NCBI GenBank assembly: GCA_006438735.1
Contig: RCZF01000003.1
Span: forward strand, 124,001-188,000
DNA length: 64,000 nt
DNA from: Sphingomonas koreensis
GTDB taxonomy: Bacteria; Pseudomonadota; Alphaproteobacteria; Sphingomonadales; Sphingomonadaceae
Direction of reading: 5' to 3'
Shown piece by piece: positions 44,876-54,371 of this stretch. The translations under genes were made by a program, and so were the position numbers. How positions within the stretch are numbered: the stretch's first letter is position 1; each line of letters starts with the position of its first letter. The notes below the pieces were generated by a model. It saw only the letters and a list, made by a program, of their open reading frames with translations. It was not told where the DNA came from and searched no databases.

Positions 44876-46321
44876 ATGCGCGATGTCCGCATTTCCGCCT
44901 GGTGGGCGTTCGCCGGCCTCGCCGTGCTGCTGGCGCTGCTCGCCTTCGCGCGGCCGCTCGATCATGACGAGAGCCAATATGTCGCCGCCGCGGTGCTCGC
45001 GCGAAACGGCATGCCCTACCGTGACTTCGCCTATCTGCAGACCCCGCTCCAGCCGATCCTGTTCGCCCCGCTGACACTGCTGGCCGGGACAGGGAGCTTT
45101 CCGGCGCTGCGGCTCGCCAATGCGCTGCTCGGCGCGGTGACGATCGCGCTGACCTATCGCGGCGCGCGGGCGGCGGGCGCTTCGCAGCGCAACGCGGTGG
45201 TCGCCGCTGGGCTGTTCGCCGCCTGCGACACTTTTCTGTTCAGCGCCGACGTGGCGCGCAACGACATGCTGCCGGCGGCGCTGTTCGCCGGCGCGGTGGG
45301 GCTGCTCGCAATCCGCGCCGAGCCGCGGCTGCCGGCGGCGCGAGCGTTGTCGATCGGGCTGTTGTTGTCGGCGGCGACGGCGGCGAAACTGTCCTACGCC
45401 TTCCCCGCGATCGCGATCGGCGGACTGGCGCTGATCGACCGCCGCTACCGGCCGCTATGGCTGGCGCTCGGCGCGCTGCCGCCGGCGCTGCTTGTCGGCT
45501 GGACCTGGGCAGAGGCGCCCGCCGCCTTCCTGTTCGAGGTGATTCGTTTCCCCACCAGCGCACCGGCGCAATTCTATGCCACCGGCAATGCGTGGAAGCT
45601 GACGCCCTGGGGCCGCGCGATCGACGTCGTCAAATTCCTGGCGCTCGGCCCGGCGCTGCTTGCGCTAGCCGTCATCGTGCGCGATCGCCGCCGGGGCCGC
45701 ACGCTGCTGATGCTCGATCTGCTGATCGTGGCGGGACTGGCGGCCGCGATCCTGCCGGCGCCGACCTGGCGGCAATATCTGCTGCCGGCGCTGCCGCCGC
45801 TGTTCATCCGGCTGGCGCTCGCCTGGCAAGCGACGCCGCCCGGGCGGGCGATGCGGATCGCGACCGTCGTCTTTCTGTGCGCCGGCCTCGCGCCCTCGGC
45901 GGTGATGCTGGCTTCCGGCGCAATCCATGGTTTGCCGCTCGCCGAGGCGATCATCCAGGGCCAGGCGCTGCGCGCGACGGCCGATGCGGCGGGGGTGACC
46001 GGTGAGATCGCGACGCTGTCGCCGCAATTCGCCATCGCGTCCGGCCGGCCGATTGATCGGCGCTTCGCCGCCGGGCCGTTCTATTTTCGCAGCCATGATT
46101 TGATCGACGCCGACCGGGAACGCGCGTTCGGGCTCGTTTCGGCGAACATTTGGCCGGCCTTGTTTGCCGCGCAACCGCCCGCCGCGCTGTTGATCGGCGG
46201 CGAAGACCTGTGGACCAGTGGCGATCCCGCGCTCGACCGGACGTTCGCCGGCGTCGCGCCCGGCTGGCGGCGGGTGGCGGTGCCGGGCGGCCGCTTTGCG
46301 CTGCTGATCAGGCCGCGCTGA
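44876..46321 (+). CDS. GT-C type membrane glycosyltransferase (GT39/ArnT-like)
   Basis: This 481-residue protein has about ten or more membrane helices. After the first helix comes the acidic FARPLDHDESQYV motif (about 26-38), the DE loop of GT-C enzymes that use polyprenyl-phosphate sugars. YLQTPLQPILFAPLT and LRLANALLGAVTIALTYRGA follow as in ArnT/PMT-like enzymes. Donor and acceptor cannot be told. I start at MRDVRISAWW (44876). It overlaps the 3' end of the convergent GT4 gene by 14 bases. Confidence 0.82.
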   Translation: MRDVRISAWWAFAGLAVLLALLAFARPLDHDESQYVAAAVLARNGMPYRDFAYLQTPLQPILFAPLTLLAGTGSFPALRLANALLGAVTIALTYRGARAAGASQRNAVVAAGLFAACDTFLFSADVARNDMLPAALFAGAVGLLAIRAEPRLPAARALSIGLLLSAATAAKLSYAFPAIAIGGLALIDRRYRPLWLALGALPPALLVGWTWAEAPAAFLFEVIRFPTSAPAQFYATGNAWKLTPWGRAIDVVKFLALGPALLALAVIVRDRRRGRTLLMLDLLIVAGLAAAILPAPTWRQYLLPALPPLFIRLALAWQATPPGRAMRIATVVFLCAGLAPSAVMLASGAIHGLPLAEAIIQGQALRATADAAGVTGEIATLSPQFAIASGRPIDRRFAAGPFYFRSHDLIDADRERAFGLVSANIWPALFAAQPPAALLIGGEDLWTSGDPALDRTFAGVAPGWRRVAVPGGRFALLIRPR

Positions 46322-47498
46322 GCAGGCGATCGTCGCCTTTCTGCGCAACGAGCGCGGCGTAATGATCGAGCAGATCGATGGTGTGGGCGCGATCGGTGCG
46401 CACCCTCGCGGCGGCGATCCGGGCGGCGCGGCGAAGCAGCAGCTGATCGCGGCGCAGCAGCCGCGCGATCGCCGCCGCCGCCGCCTGCGCGTCGCGTGCG
46501 CGGTAAAGCTCGGCGCTGTGGCGATCGGCGATTTCGGCACAGCCGCCCTCGTCGGGCACGATCAACGGCAGGCCGGACGCCATCGCCTCGGCGGCGACCA
46601 GCCCGAACGGCTCGGCCTCGGCGCCGTGGATCAGCGCGTCGCAGCTCGCGACGATGCGGGCGAACCGGGCGCGATCGTAAGCCGGGCGGAACGCGCGGAT
46701 GTGCGGGCTATCGGCGATGCGGCGCTGGATCGCGCGGCGATCGATGCCGTCGCCGAGCAGTATCAAACCGACCGGCAAGCCTGCCCCGGCACGCTCGACC
46801 GCGTCGATTACCAGCGGCCAGCGCTTTTCGGGGTGATGGCGCCCGATCCCGAGCAGCAGATGCCCCGAAGGCGGCAGATCGCACTGCGCGAGCAGCCGGG
46901 TGCGCAGCGCCTCGTCGCGCAGATCGGGCGAGAAATGCGCGGTCTCGATCCCCAGCGGCATCGCCGCATCGACGCGCACACCACGCCGCACGAGCCGCTT
47001 CTGCAACGCCGGGCCGTTGGTGACGACGGTATCGAACGGCGCGAGGAAACGGCTCATGTAGCGGCTGTACCAAGCGAAGGCGCGCTCGATCCGATCGGGC
47101 GGGGCGACGCCCTCGAACCAGCGCAACGCATAAGCGGCGACATTGTCGTTGTGCATGAAGAACGCCTTTACGGCGCGCCCGCGCCAAGCGCCGACGATCC
47201 AGGCCGGCCGCCACGGCGACGAGACCTCGACGATATCGGGATCGAGCTCAGCGAGCCACGCGGTGATCGGATCGCCGTCCCAGAACAGCCCATAGCGGCG
47301 ATCGAACGGCAGCCGCGGCGCCTTTACATAGATCACACGCCCGCCGCTGGGGCGATGCTCGATCCGGTCCTCGCAGCCCGGCGCGATGACGATCAGCTCA
47401 TGGCCCAGCTCGGCCATGATCGCCATCTTGCGATCGAGATAGCTACGCACGCCGCCGCCGGCCGGCGTGTAGAAATCGTTGACGTCGACGATCCGCAT
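46308..47498 (-). CDS. Glycosyltransferase family 4 protein
   Basis: This cytoplasmic GT-B transferase has 396 residues. The N-terminal Rossmann domain starts MRIVDVNDFYTPAGGGVRSYL, the acceptor-side pattern of GT4. The C-terminal donor domain shows LLGIGRHHPEKRWPLVIDA (about 204-222) and the EPFGLVAAEAMASGLPLIV loop (about 297-315), which carries the EX7E motif. It transfers a nucleotide-activated sugar, identity unknown. It is ten bases downstream of the flippase-like gene on the same strand, so the two are probably co-expressed. Confidence 0.88.
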   Translation of the reverse strand: MRIVDVNDFYTPAGGGVRSYLDRKMAIMAELGHELIVIAPGCEDRIEHRPSGGRVIYVKAPRLPFDRRYGLFWDGDPITAWLAELDPDIVEVSSPWRPAWIVGAWRGRAVKAFFMHNDNVAAYALRWFEGVAPPDRIERAFAWYSRYMSRFLAPFDTVVTNGPALQKRLVRRGVRVDAAMPLGIETAHFSPDLRDEALRTRLLAQCDLPPSGHLLLGIGRHHPEKRWPLVIDAVERAGAGLPVGLILLGDGIDRRAIQRRIADSPHIRAFRPAYDRARFARIVASCDALIHGAEAEPFGLVAAEAMASGLPLIVPDEGGCAEIADRHSAELYRARDAQAAAAAIARLLRRDQLLLRRAARIAAARVRTDRAHTIDLLDHYAALVAQKGDDRLLSAA

Positions 47499-47508
47499 GG
47501 TCGTTTGT

Positions 47509-48441
47509 TCAGCCTTGGTGGCGTTTGCGCCCGATCAGCTGATGCACGCCGAATATGACAATCAGAATGACATGGACGAGCAACGTCAGCGCCGCGGTGA
47601 AGGCGACCATCGCAGTCACGCCGTGCGCCTGGCCGATCAGCAGGATGGCGAAATTGGCGAACAGCAGATCCTTGTTCGGCACGAGCGGCAGCCGCGAGAC
47701 GAGCAGGCGCAGCGCGGCCAGCAACAGCCACATGCCGAGCGGCGCCCCGGGCAGCGCGAAATGCCAGGCCAGCGCGATCGCCAGCGATCCGGTGATCAGC
47801 CGCGCGCAATGCACCGCGAACACCCGCCACAAGGTCGGCCGCGGCAGCGAGAACACGCGTTTGGAGAAGATCAGGAACGGCAGCGACATCGCCAGGATAA
47901 CGATCGTCGACACCAGCAGCCGATGATGCATCGAAGCATCGAGCAGAGGCCATGCGACCGGCAGCGCCACGGCGACCAGCGCCAGCGTGATCATATTGCC
48001 GGCGACCGCCGAGAGGATCGTCGAATCCTTCACCGCCCCGAACGGCGCCGCGACGAGATGCGCGCGCTGCCGCGCCCAGGCGTAGAAATAAGCGTCGCCC
48101 GAATAGCCGAACAGCACGTCGTTGGCGATGCGCTTGCGGATCAGCGCGAACAGGCCGTCGATCGGAATCGCCCACAGCCGGCGAAAGATCACATAGTCGA
48201 AGCTTGGTGGCGACAGATAGAGCACCGCGAACGCGAGGTAGAACAGCGGGCTCGCCGGCACCAGTCGGCCGAGCCCGTCGAGCCCCGAGGACAGCAATTC
48301 GTGCGCCAGCCCGGCGATCATCGCGATCGTCAGCACGCCGCCGAGCAGCATCGGCCAGCGCCGGCCGATCGCCTGCAGCGGCTCGAGCCCGGCCAGATCG
48401 GCGGCGGGTACCGGCGCGATCGGCGCGCCGCCGCTGCTCAT
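47509..48441 (-). CDS. Flippase-like membrane protein (UPF0104/lysylphosphatidylglycerol synthase TM-region type)
   Basis: This 310-residue protein has about seven to eight membrane helices (for example WPMLLGGVLTIAMIAGLAHEL, NMITLALVAVALPVAWPLL, VSTIVILAMSLPFLIF, and the C-terminal LLVHVILIVIFGVHQLIG). The layout matches the LPG synthase TM region/UPF0104 proteins, sometimes proposed to flip glycolipids. Its pairing with a GT4 gene supports a role in glycolipid or glycan handling; this is inference. The 184 bases upstream, to the next gene, show nothing beyond expected promoter space. Confidence 0.65.
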   Translation of the reverse strand: MSSGGAPIAPVPAADLAGLEPLQAIGRRWPMLLGGVLTIAMIAGLAHELLSSGLDGLGRLVPASPLFYLAFAVLYLSPPSFDYVIFRRLWAIPIDGLFALIRKRIANDVLFGYSGDAYFYAWARQRAHLVAAPFGAVKDSTILSAVAGNMITLALVAVALPVAWPLLDASMHHRLLVSTIVILAMSLPFLIFSKRVFSLPRPTLWRVFAVHCARLITGSLAIALAWHFALPGAPLGMWLLLAALRLLVSRLPLVPNKDLLFANFAILLIGQAHGVTAMVAFTAALTLLVHVILIVIFGVHQLIGRKRHQG

Positions 48442-48625
48442 CGATGCCTCCGCTTGCGATCCATCGACGGTGGAAATCCTCTGCGCCCCCGCGCTGATGT
48501 GGCGACGACCCGGCCGTCGAGCGCGCCCTTAGCGTCCCGACGACGGCCTCGCAATCGGCGGCGCGACGGGCCGAGCCGCGGCGACGGCTGGCGCTGGCGG
48601 CGCCGATGGCGCTAGGCCGGGCGCC

Positions 48626-49708
48626 ATGCCTCGCGATTCGGCGCGCCACATCCTGACCTATGCCGAAACGCTTGCCGGCGGCGGGGTCGAGCGTGCGCAA
48701 TTGCGGCTGGCCGGCGACTGGCTGGCAGCGGGACGGCGCGTGACGCTGGTGCTGGGGTCGCGCGCCGGCCCGCTCGCCGCCGAGCTGCCGCCGGGGATCG
48801 AGACGATCGAGTTCGGCGCGCCGTCCTACGCCGCCCTATTCGCGTTGCCGCGCTACGTGCGCTCGGCGGCGCCCGACGTGATCTTCTGCCCGGGCAATTA
48901 TTATACCAGCATCGCCGCCTGGACGCGGCTCCGGCTCGGCGCAGATTGTCCGCCGATCATCGCCAAAGTGTCCAACGCACTGCTCCGCGCCGATCAGTCG
49001 CGCGTGGGAGCGGCGAGCTATCGCTGGTGGTTGCGCCGGCATCCGCGCTTCATCGATCAGTGCGTGGCGATGTCGCCAGCGATGGCGTCGCAAGCGGCGG
49101 CGCTGATGGGCTTTCCGCCTGATCGGATCAGCGTGATCGCCAATCCCCCGGCGCGCCATGCTGCGGGTGGCGCCGCGCCGGCGTTGCCCGCCGGTCGCTT
49201 CGTGCTCGGCGTCGGCCGGCTCGAGCCGCAGAAGCGGTGGGAGCGACTGATAACGGCGCTGCCGCGGCTCAAAGATACCGGCGTATCGCTGGTTATTCTG
49301 GGCGACGGCAGTGCGCGGCACTCACTCGAGGCGCTGATCGTCGAGCTCAGCCTCGACGACCGGGTGACGCTGCCCGGCCATGTCCTCGATCCGACACCGG
49401 CGCTGGCGCGCGCCGCGGTGGTGGCATTGACCTCCGATTATGAAGGCGTGCCGGGCGTGCTGCGCGAGGCGCTGGCGCACGGCGCGCCGGTCGTCTCGAC
49501 CGACTCGAGCATTGCGGTGCGAGAGCTCGTTTCGACGCCCGATCTCGGCAGTGTGGTGTCGATCGGCGACCCCGACGCGCTGATCGCGGCGCTCGATCAT
49601 TGGCTCGCGCCGGGCCGGACGCGGCCGACGCCGGTCCCCGAGCCGGGCGCGGACGCGGCCATGTCGTATCTCTCGCTGTTCGACCGGCTGGTCGGCGCTA
49701 GGGCCTGA
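48626..49708 (+). CDS. Glycosyltransferase family 4 protein
   Basis: This GT-B enzyme of 360 residues starts HILTYAETLAGGGVERAQLRLAG, the GGVE motif of WecG/PelF-like GT4 proteins. The donor domain has LGVGRLEPQKRWERLITAL (about 192-210), LPGHVLDPTPALARAAVVALTS and YEGVPGVLREALAHGAPVVSTDS with the EX7E-type loop. Donor and acceptor sugars are unknown. It is divergent from the flippase-like gene and its last 11 bases overlap convergent maiA. It may belong with the preceding three genes to one glycan pathway. Confidence 0.88.
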   Translation: MPRDSARHILTYAETLAGGGVERAQLRLAGDWLAAGRRVTLVLGSRAGPLAAELPPGIETIEFGAPSYAALFALPRYVRSAAPDVIFCPGNYYTSIAAWTRLRLGADCPPIIAKVSNALLRADQSRVGAASYRWWLRRHPRFIDQCVAMSPAMASQAAALMGFPPDRISVIANPPARHAAGGAAPALPAGRFVLGVGRLEPQKRWERLITALPRLKDTGVSLVILGDGSARHSLEALIVELSLDDRVTLPGHVLDPTPALARAAVVALTSDYEGVPGVLREALAHGAPVVSTDSSIAVRELVSTPDLGSVVSIGDPDALIAALDHWLAPGRTRPTPVPEPGADAAMSYLSLFDRLVGARA

Positions 49709-50324
49709 CCCGGTCCGGATGGGCGGCGGCAACGGCGGGGAGCACGGCGGTCGCGGCGTCGGCGCGCAACAGCTTGGGAAAATCGTCGAGCGGCACGGCG
49801 AAACGCCGCGCGTTGTAGAGTTGTGGCACCAGGCAGGCGTCCGACAGATCGGGCGCGGCGCCGCCGAGGAACGGGCCCTCGCCAGCCATCGCTTCCAGCG
49901 CGGCGAGCCCTTCCGCCACCCAATGGCGATACCAGTCGTCCTTGGCCGGTTGATCGGCGCCGAATTGCGTCTCGAGTCGCTTCAGGACGCGCAGATTATC
50001 GATCGGGTGGATGTCGCAAGCGATCGTCAGTGCGCGCGCCATCGCTTGCGCGCGGGCCACCGGGTCGGCGGGGAGCAGCGCCGGCGCGGGATAGGCCCGG
50101 TCCAGCCAGTCGATGATCGCCAGGCTCTGCGTCAGCGCCACGCCGTCGATCTCGAGCGTCGGCACCAGCCCTTGCGGGTTACGCCGGCGGTTGGCCTCGC
50201 CGCGCTGATCGCCGGCGACGAGGTCGATGGCGCGGGTTTCGTAGGCGACGCCTTTCAGATTGAGCGCGATGCGCACGCGGTAACTCGCCGACGAGCGCCA
50301 GTAATCGTAGAGGATCATGCTCAC
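49698..50324 (-). CDS. maiA: Maleylacetoacetate isomerase
   Basis: Zeta-class glutathione transferase (208 residues) acting in tyrosine/homogentisate breakdown. The N-terminal YDYWRSSASYRVRIALNLKG contains the SSxSxRVRIAL catalytic loop. The linker NPQGLVPTLEIDG and the C-terminal helical domain (CDIHPIDNLRVLKRL) are typical. The GTG at 50324 overlaps the permease stop (GTGA); an ATG two codons later is equally likely. The other homogentisate genes are not in the window. Confidence 0.88.
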   Translation of the reverse strand: MSMILYDYWRSSASYRVRIALNLKGVAYETRAIDLVAGDQRGEANRRRNPQGLVPTLEIDGVALTQSLAIIDWLDRAYPAPALLPADPVARAQAMARALTIACDIHPIDNLRVLKRLETQFGADQPAKDDWYRHWVAEGLAALEAMAGEGPFLGGAAPDLSDACLVPQLYNARRFAVPLDDFPKLLRADAATAVLPAVAAAHPDRVRP

Positions 50325-51403
50325 GGTGCGGCAGCGGCGCTGCCGATCAGCCCATCGGCCGGCTCGCTTTCCGATTTGCGCTCGAGCGCGACCTTGATCA
50401 TCGCCGTCATCGGATCGGCGAGCATCAGCCCGATGATCCCGAACAGCGTGCTGGCGAGGATCTGCGCCGACAGCGTCAGCGCCGGCGGCAAATCGACGGT
50501 GCGCCGTGCGACCATCGGGATGACGACATAGCCGTCGAACGTCTGCACCACGAAATAGGTGATCAGCGCAGCGATGCCTTTATCGACGCCGGCGGAAAAG
50601 CCCACCGCGGTCATCAGCACGCCGGTGGTGAAGGCGCCGATATTGGGAATAAAGGCGAGAATCGCGGCGATCAGCCCGAGCACCAGCGCCATCGGCACGC
50701 CGACGATCATCAGGATCAGCCAAGTGAGCAGCCCCTCGAACGCCATGCCGAGCAGCCGGCCGGCGAGCAGCTTCCTGAGCGTCGCCGCCATCCGATCGAT
50801 CGTCTTGGCGAATTCGCTGCGATGCCGGATCGGCACCATCCATTGCAGCCCGCGATCGTAGAGCCGCGGCTCCATCGCCACGAACAGCCCGATCACCATC
50901 ACCATCACCAGGCTGGCAAGCGCGCCGAACGCGGTGCCGACCGCCGAAGTGACGCGGCCGACGCTGCCCAGCGCCTGTTTGAGCAGACCGTTGATGTCCG
51001 CCTTGCCCGGCATCAGGCCGAGCTCGGATGCCCATTGCGCGACGCGATTGGCCTGCGCCTCCAGCGTCGTGCGAAGCTGCTCGGCCTGCGCGGCGATCTG
51101 CACACCGGTAAGGTAGAACACGCCCAGGATGAAGGCGATCACGCAGATGACGACGATCAGCAACCGCCAGCCGCGCGGAATCGGCAGCACCTTGCCGAGC
51201 AGCCGCACGCCGCCATCGAGCATCGAGGCGAACACCAGCCCGGCGAAGATGATCAGCAGCGGCTGGACCAACAGCACCACCAGCGCGATTCCCGCCGCCA
51301 GCCCAAGCCAGACCGTCGCCTTCTTGAGCTCGGCGCGCACCAGCGGGTCGCGCATCTCATTGGGGCCGGGCTCGGCCACGACGGCGGCTTGCTTTTCGGT
51401 CAT
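50321..51403 (-). CDS. AI-2E family transporter (membrane permease)
   Basis: This inner-membrane protein of 360 residues has about eight helices: two at the N-terminus (LGLAAGIALVVLLVQPLLIIFAGLVFASML in two parts), a long periplasmic helix (AEQLRTTLEAQANRVAQWASELG) and five in the C-terminal half, with the family motif GVPMALVLGLIAAILAFIPNIG (about 236-257). Despite the family name most members are not AI-2 exporters; some are Na+/H+ antiporters. The ATG overlaps the lepB stop by four bases, so it is coupled to it. Confidence 0.87.
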   Translation of the reverse strand: MTEKQAAVVAEPGPNEMRDPLVRAELKKATVWLGLAAGIALVVLLVQPLLIIFAGLVFASMLDGGVRLLGKVLPIPRGWRLLIVVICVIAFILGVFYLTGVQIAAQAEQLRTTLEAQANRVAQWASELGLMPGKADINGLLKQALGSVGRVTSAVGTAFGALASLVMVMVIGLFVAMEPRLYDRGLQWMVPIRHRSEFAKTIDRMAATLRKLLAGRLLGMAFEGLLTWLILMIVGVPMALVLGLIAAILAFIPNIGAFTTGVLMTAVGFSAGVDKGIAALITYFVVQTFDGYVVIPMVARRTVDLPPALTLSAQILASTLFGIIGLMLADPMTAMIKVALERKSESEPADGLIGSAAAAP

Positions 51404-52311
51404 CGCGATCCCGTCTCATGAGGATGGAGCGACAGGCCGCTGCGCCCGCCGCGGAAATCGGTCAGCCAGGTCAGCGGGTTCCAGCTGGCGCTGCCATCGA
51501 GCGAGAAAGTGACGAATTCGGCGCGACCCCCGAGATATTCCCACGGCACCGGCCCGCCGAGCCCTTCCTCGATCAGCGAAAAACGACTGTCGGCGCTGCG
51601 ATCGCGGTTGTCGCCCATCAGGAACACATCGCCTTGCGGGATCGTCACCGGCCCGTAGTCGTCGCCCGGGCTGTAGCCGAGCTCGACGGTGTCGTAGCGG
51701 CGCCCACCCGGCAGCGTCTCGGTGACGATCGGCAAGTGGCAGACCGGCGAGCCATCGGCGGCGATGCGCTGCGCACCGGGATATTGCGACGGATCGCAGC
51801 TGACGCCGCCTTCCTGCAGCGGCACGCCGCCGTAATCGGGAATATCGACATAATGCAGCGGCCCGCGCTGCACCGGCGTGCCGTTGAGGATGACGACGCC
51901 GTCCTTCACCTGCAAGCGATCGCCGGGCAGGCCGATCACGCGCTTGATGTAATCTTCCTTCTTGCCGGGCGGCGTGACGATGACGACGTCGCCGCGCTGC
52001 GGCATATGGCCGAACAGCCGGCCGTGGATGAACGACAGCGGATGGAAGATCGGCGAGACGAACGACCAGCCATAGGGATATTTGGTGACGACCAGCCGGT
52101 CGCCGACCAGCAGATCGGGCAGCATCGATTCGGACGGGATGTAGAACGGCTTGGCAACCAGGCTCTGGAACGCGAACACCGCGATCACCAGCCACAGCAC
52201 GCCCTTGAGCTCGGCCCACCAGTTGGTGCCGCTTTTTTTCGGGACAGGAACGGCCTCGGCCTCGTCCTTACGCTCAACCTCGCCGTCCAACACCAACTCC
52301 TCGCCTGCCAT
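51400..52311 (-). CDS. lepB: Signal peptidase I
   Basis: LepB cleaves signal peptides of secreted proteins at the periplasmic face. After a polar N-terminus and one membrane helix (about 37-53) come box B, IPSESMLPDLLVGDRLVV (Ser near 64), box D, KEDYIKRVIGLPGDRLQV (Lys near 122), and box E, GDNRDRSADSRF. The Ser-Lys dyad is intact. The 303-residue length includes insert loops common in alphaproteobacteria. ATG 52311 and GTG 52314 are both possible starts. It follows acpS directly, and no rnc or era is seen here. Confidence 0.95.
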   Translation of the reverse strand: MAGEELVLDGEVERKDEAEAVPVPKKSGTNWWAELKGVLWLVIAVFAFQSLVAKPFYIPSESMLPDLLVGDRLVVTKYPYGWSFVSPIFHPLSFIHGRLFGHMPQRGDVVIVTPPGKKEDYIKRVIGLPGDRLQVKDGVVILNGTPVQRGPLHYVDIPDYGGVPLQEGGVSCDPSQYPGAQRIAADGSPVCHLPIVTETLPGGRRYDTVELGYSPGDDYGPVTIPQGDVFLMGDNRDRSADSRFSLIEEGLGGPVPWEYLGGRAEFVTFSLDGSASWNPLTWLTDFRGGRSGLSLHPHETGSR

Positions 52312-52724
52312 CACGTCACTCTTTCCGCGGGAACCGCCTCGATGATCACAAAGGCCTGCGCCCAGGGATGGTCGTCGGTCATCGTCAGATGCACGCGGGC
52401 GAGGTGGCCTTCGGGGATCATGGCGTCAAGCCTCGCCTTCGCGCCGCCGGTCAGCGCGAGCGTCGGCGCGCCGCTCGGCGCATTGACCACGCCGATGTCC
52501 TTCATGAACACGCCGGCCCTGAATCCGGTGCCCACCGCCTTGGAGAATGCCTCCTTGGCGGCGAAGCGCTTGGCCAGCGTGCCGGCCTTGGTGAACGGCC
52601 GCCGCGCGGCCTTGGCACGTTCGACATCGGTGAACACGCGCTGCTCGAACCGCGTGCCGAAGCGCTCGAGCGACGCCTCGATCCGCTCGATGTTACACAG
52701 GTCCGAACCGAGGCCGATGATCAC
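52311..52724 (-). CDS. acpS: Holo-[acyl-carrier-protein] synthase
   Basis: AcpS transfers 4'-phosphopantetheine from CoA to apo-ACP, activating fatty-acid synthesis. It shows the two family motifs: [15 protein letters not shown] (metal-binding Asp near 8) and [18 protein letters not shown] (Glu near 58). The protein has 137 residues. The start is GTG (52724), with no nearer ATG. Its stop overlaps the lepB start. It is separated from pdxJ by a class E repeat. Confidence 0.95.
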   Translation of the reverse strand: MIIGLGSDLCNIERIEASLERFGTRFEQRVFTDVERAKAARRPFTKAGTLAKRFAAKEAFSKAVGTGFRAGVFMKDIGVVNAPSGAPTLALTGGAKARLDAMIPEGHLARVHLTMTDDHPWAQAFVIIEAVPAERVT

Positions 52725-52729
52725 AAATT

Positions 52730-52833
52730 CCCCTCCCGCCTGCGGGAGGGATTAAGGGAGGGCTTGTCGCTAAAAATGGCGTCGGCAGATGAGACAGGCC
52801 CCCCCCCATCCCCTCCCGCAAGCGGAAGGGGAG
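52730..52833. repeat. REP-like palindromic repeat, class E
   Basis: Two separate small hairpins, CCCTCCCGCCTGCGGGAGGG (52731-52750) and CCCCTCCCGCAAGCGGAAGGGGAG (52810-52833), flank an A/T-containing spacer. The first begins six bases before the acpS start codon on the acpS leader side, where it may affect translation. Confidence 0.8.
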
Positions 52834-52848
52834 AAGACAAAAACGCTT

Positions 52849-53595
52849 TCACCGCGCCTCGTCCATCGCCGCGCGCATCCGGCCGACGCTTTCCGCCAGC
52901 CCGACGAAGATCGCCTGGCCGATCAGAAAATGACCGATGTTGAGTTCGCGCACCTGCGGGATCGCCGCCACGGCCGCGACATTGTCATAGGTCAGCCCGT
53001 GGCCGGCATGAACCTCGATGCCGTTCTTGGCAGCAAGCGCGGCGGCGTCGGACAGGCGGCGGAGCTCCTCGGCCTGCGCCGCGCCCGAAAGTTCGGCATA
53101 TTTGCCGGTGTGCAGCTCAACGACCGGCGCGCCGAGGCGAATCGCCGCGTCGATCTGGCGTGGGTCGGGCTCGATGAACAGCGAGACGCGGACGCTGGCC
53201 GCGGCAAGCGCGCCGACCAGCGGTGCCAGCCGATTGTGCTGGCCGGCAGCGTCGAGCCCGCCCTCGGTGGTCAGCTCCTCGCGCTTTTCGGGCACGATGC
53301 AGGCGGCGTGCGGGCAGTGGCGCAGCGCGATCGCGAGCATCTCGTCGGTCGCCGCCATTTCGAGGTTGAGCGGGATCGGCAACTCGGCGGCGAGGCGCGC
53401 GATGTCGTCGTCGGTGATGTGGCGGCGATCCTCGCGCAGATGCGCGGTGATGCCGTCGGCGCCCGCCTCGGCCGCGAGCAGGCCGGCGCGGACCGGATCG
53501 GGATAGCCCGCGCCGCGTGCGTTGCGCACGGTGGCGACGTGATCGATGTTGACGCCGAGCCGCAGACGATCGTCGTGAGCCTGTCGAAGGATCAT
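52849..53595 (-). CDS. pdxJ: Pyridoxine 5'-phosphate synthase
   Basis: PdxJ condenses 1-deoxyxylulose 5-phosphate and aminoacetone phosphate to pyridoxine 5'-phosphate. The TIM barrel starts [20 protein letters not shown] and has [16 protein letters not shown] (about 46-61), [24 protein letters not shown] and GHGLTYDNV. It has 248 residues. The first ten residues ([10 protein letters not shown]) precede the usual LRLGVNIDH and derive partly from a class D repeat-like CTGTCGAAGGATCATTTCG. The ATG overlaps the pyrE stop (ATGA). Confidence 0.94.
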   Translation of the reverse strand: MILRQAHDDRLRLGVNIDHVATVRNARGAGYPDPVRAGLLAAEAGADGITAHLREDRRHITDDDIARLAAELPIPLNLEMAATDEMLAIALRHCPHAACIVPEKREELTTEGGLDAAGQHNRLAPLVGALAAASVRVSLFIEPDPRQIDAAIRLGAPVVELHTGKYAELSGAAQAEELRRLSDAAALAAKNGIEVHAGHGLTYDNVAAVAAIPQVRELNIGHFLIGQAIFVGLAESVGRMRAAMDEAR

Positions 53596-54176
53596 TTCGT
53601 CAGGCCCCGGCTGCCCGGCTTGGTCGCCGGGATCGCCGCGAGTTCGGGCGGGAGCGCGTCGGCGGAATAAGCCGGGATGTCGAGCCGGCACAGCGAGATC
53701 AGCGGCGCGCCGACGTCGGCCGTGCCGTTCGACCGATCGATGATGCACGCCGCACCCAGCAGCTCGCCGGGATGCGCGCGGATCGCCGCCAGGCACTCGC
53801 GCGACGAAAGGCCGGTGGTGACGATGTCCTCGACCATCACGACGCGCGCGCCGGGCGGAATCTCGAAGCCGCGGCGCAAGCGAAATTCGCCCCCCTCACG
53901 CTCGACGAACACCGCCTTGCAGCCGAGCGCGCGGGCGGTTTCATAGCCGGGGATGATTCCGCCGACCGCCGGCGAGACGACGAGATCGACCGCGCCGAAG
54001 CGATCGGTGATCGCGGCGGCCAGCGCCTCGCACAGCCGCGCGGTGCGCGGCGGATCCTGGAACACCAGCATCTTTTGCAGGAAAACCGGCGAATGCAACC
54101 CCGACGACAGGACGAAATGGCCGGTGAGCAGCGCATCCGCCGCGCGGAATTCGGCCAGCACCTCGTCTTCGCTCAT
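53592..54176 (-). CDS. pyrE: Orotate phosphoribosyltransferase
   Basis: PyrE adds PRPP-derived ribose phosphate to orotate in pyrimidine synthesis. It has 194 residues, starting [21 protein letters not shown]. The PRPP-binding loop is [17 protein letters not shown] (about 114-130), the flexible loop is [14 protein letters not shown], and [15 protein letters not shown] lies at about 26-40. It leads the pyrE-pdxJ-acpS-lepB-permease-maiA run. The long open frame upstream to 55817 is an antisense shadow of the oxidase operon. Confidence 0.95.
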   Translation of the reverse strand: MSEDEVLAEFRAADALLTGHFVLSSGLHSPVFLQKMLVFQDPPRTARLCEALAAAITDRFGAVDLVVSPAVGGIIPGYETARALGCKAVFVEREGGEFRLRRGFEIPPGARVVMVEDIVTTGLSSRECLAAIRAHPGELLGAACIIDRSNGTADVGAPLISLCRLDIPAYSADALPPELAAIPATKPGSRGLTK

Positions 54177-54371
54177 CACGCTCAGCGCCTCCGGTGGTTG
54201 ATCCGCGTCTGATAGGGTTCGCCACGCCGCTCCGCAACGCGCGCGCGGAAAAAAGCACCGCGCCGTGCTTGAGGCGGGGGGGCCGTCCGCGTATAGGCCG
54301 GCCCAAAGGGCGTGTTCTGCGCCGGCGCGGGGGCAATCCGGCGCCTCTTCAGAAGAGGGTGAACATAGACG

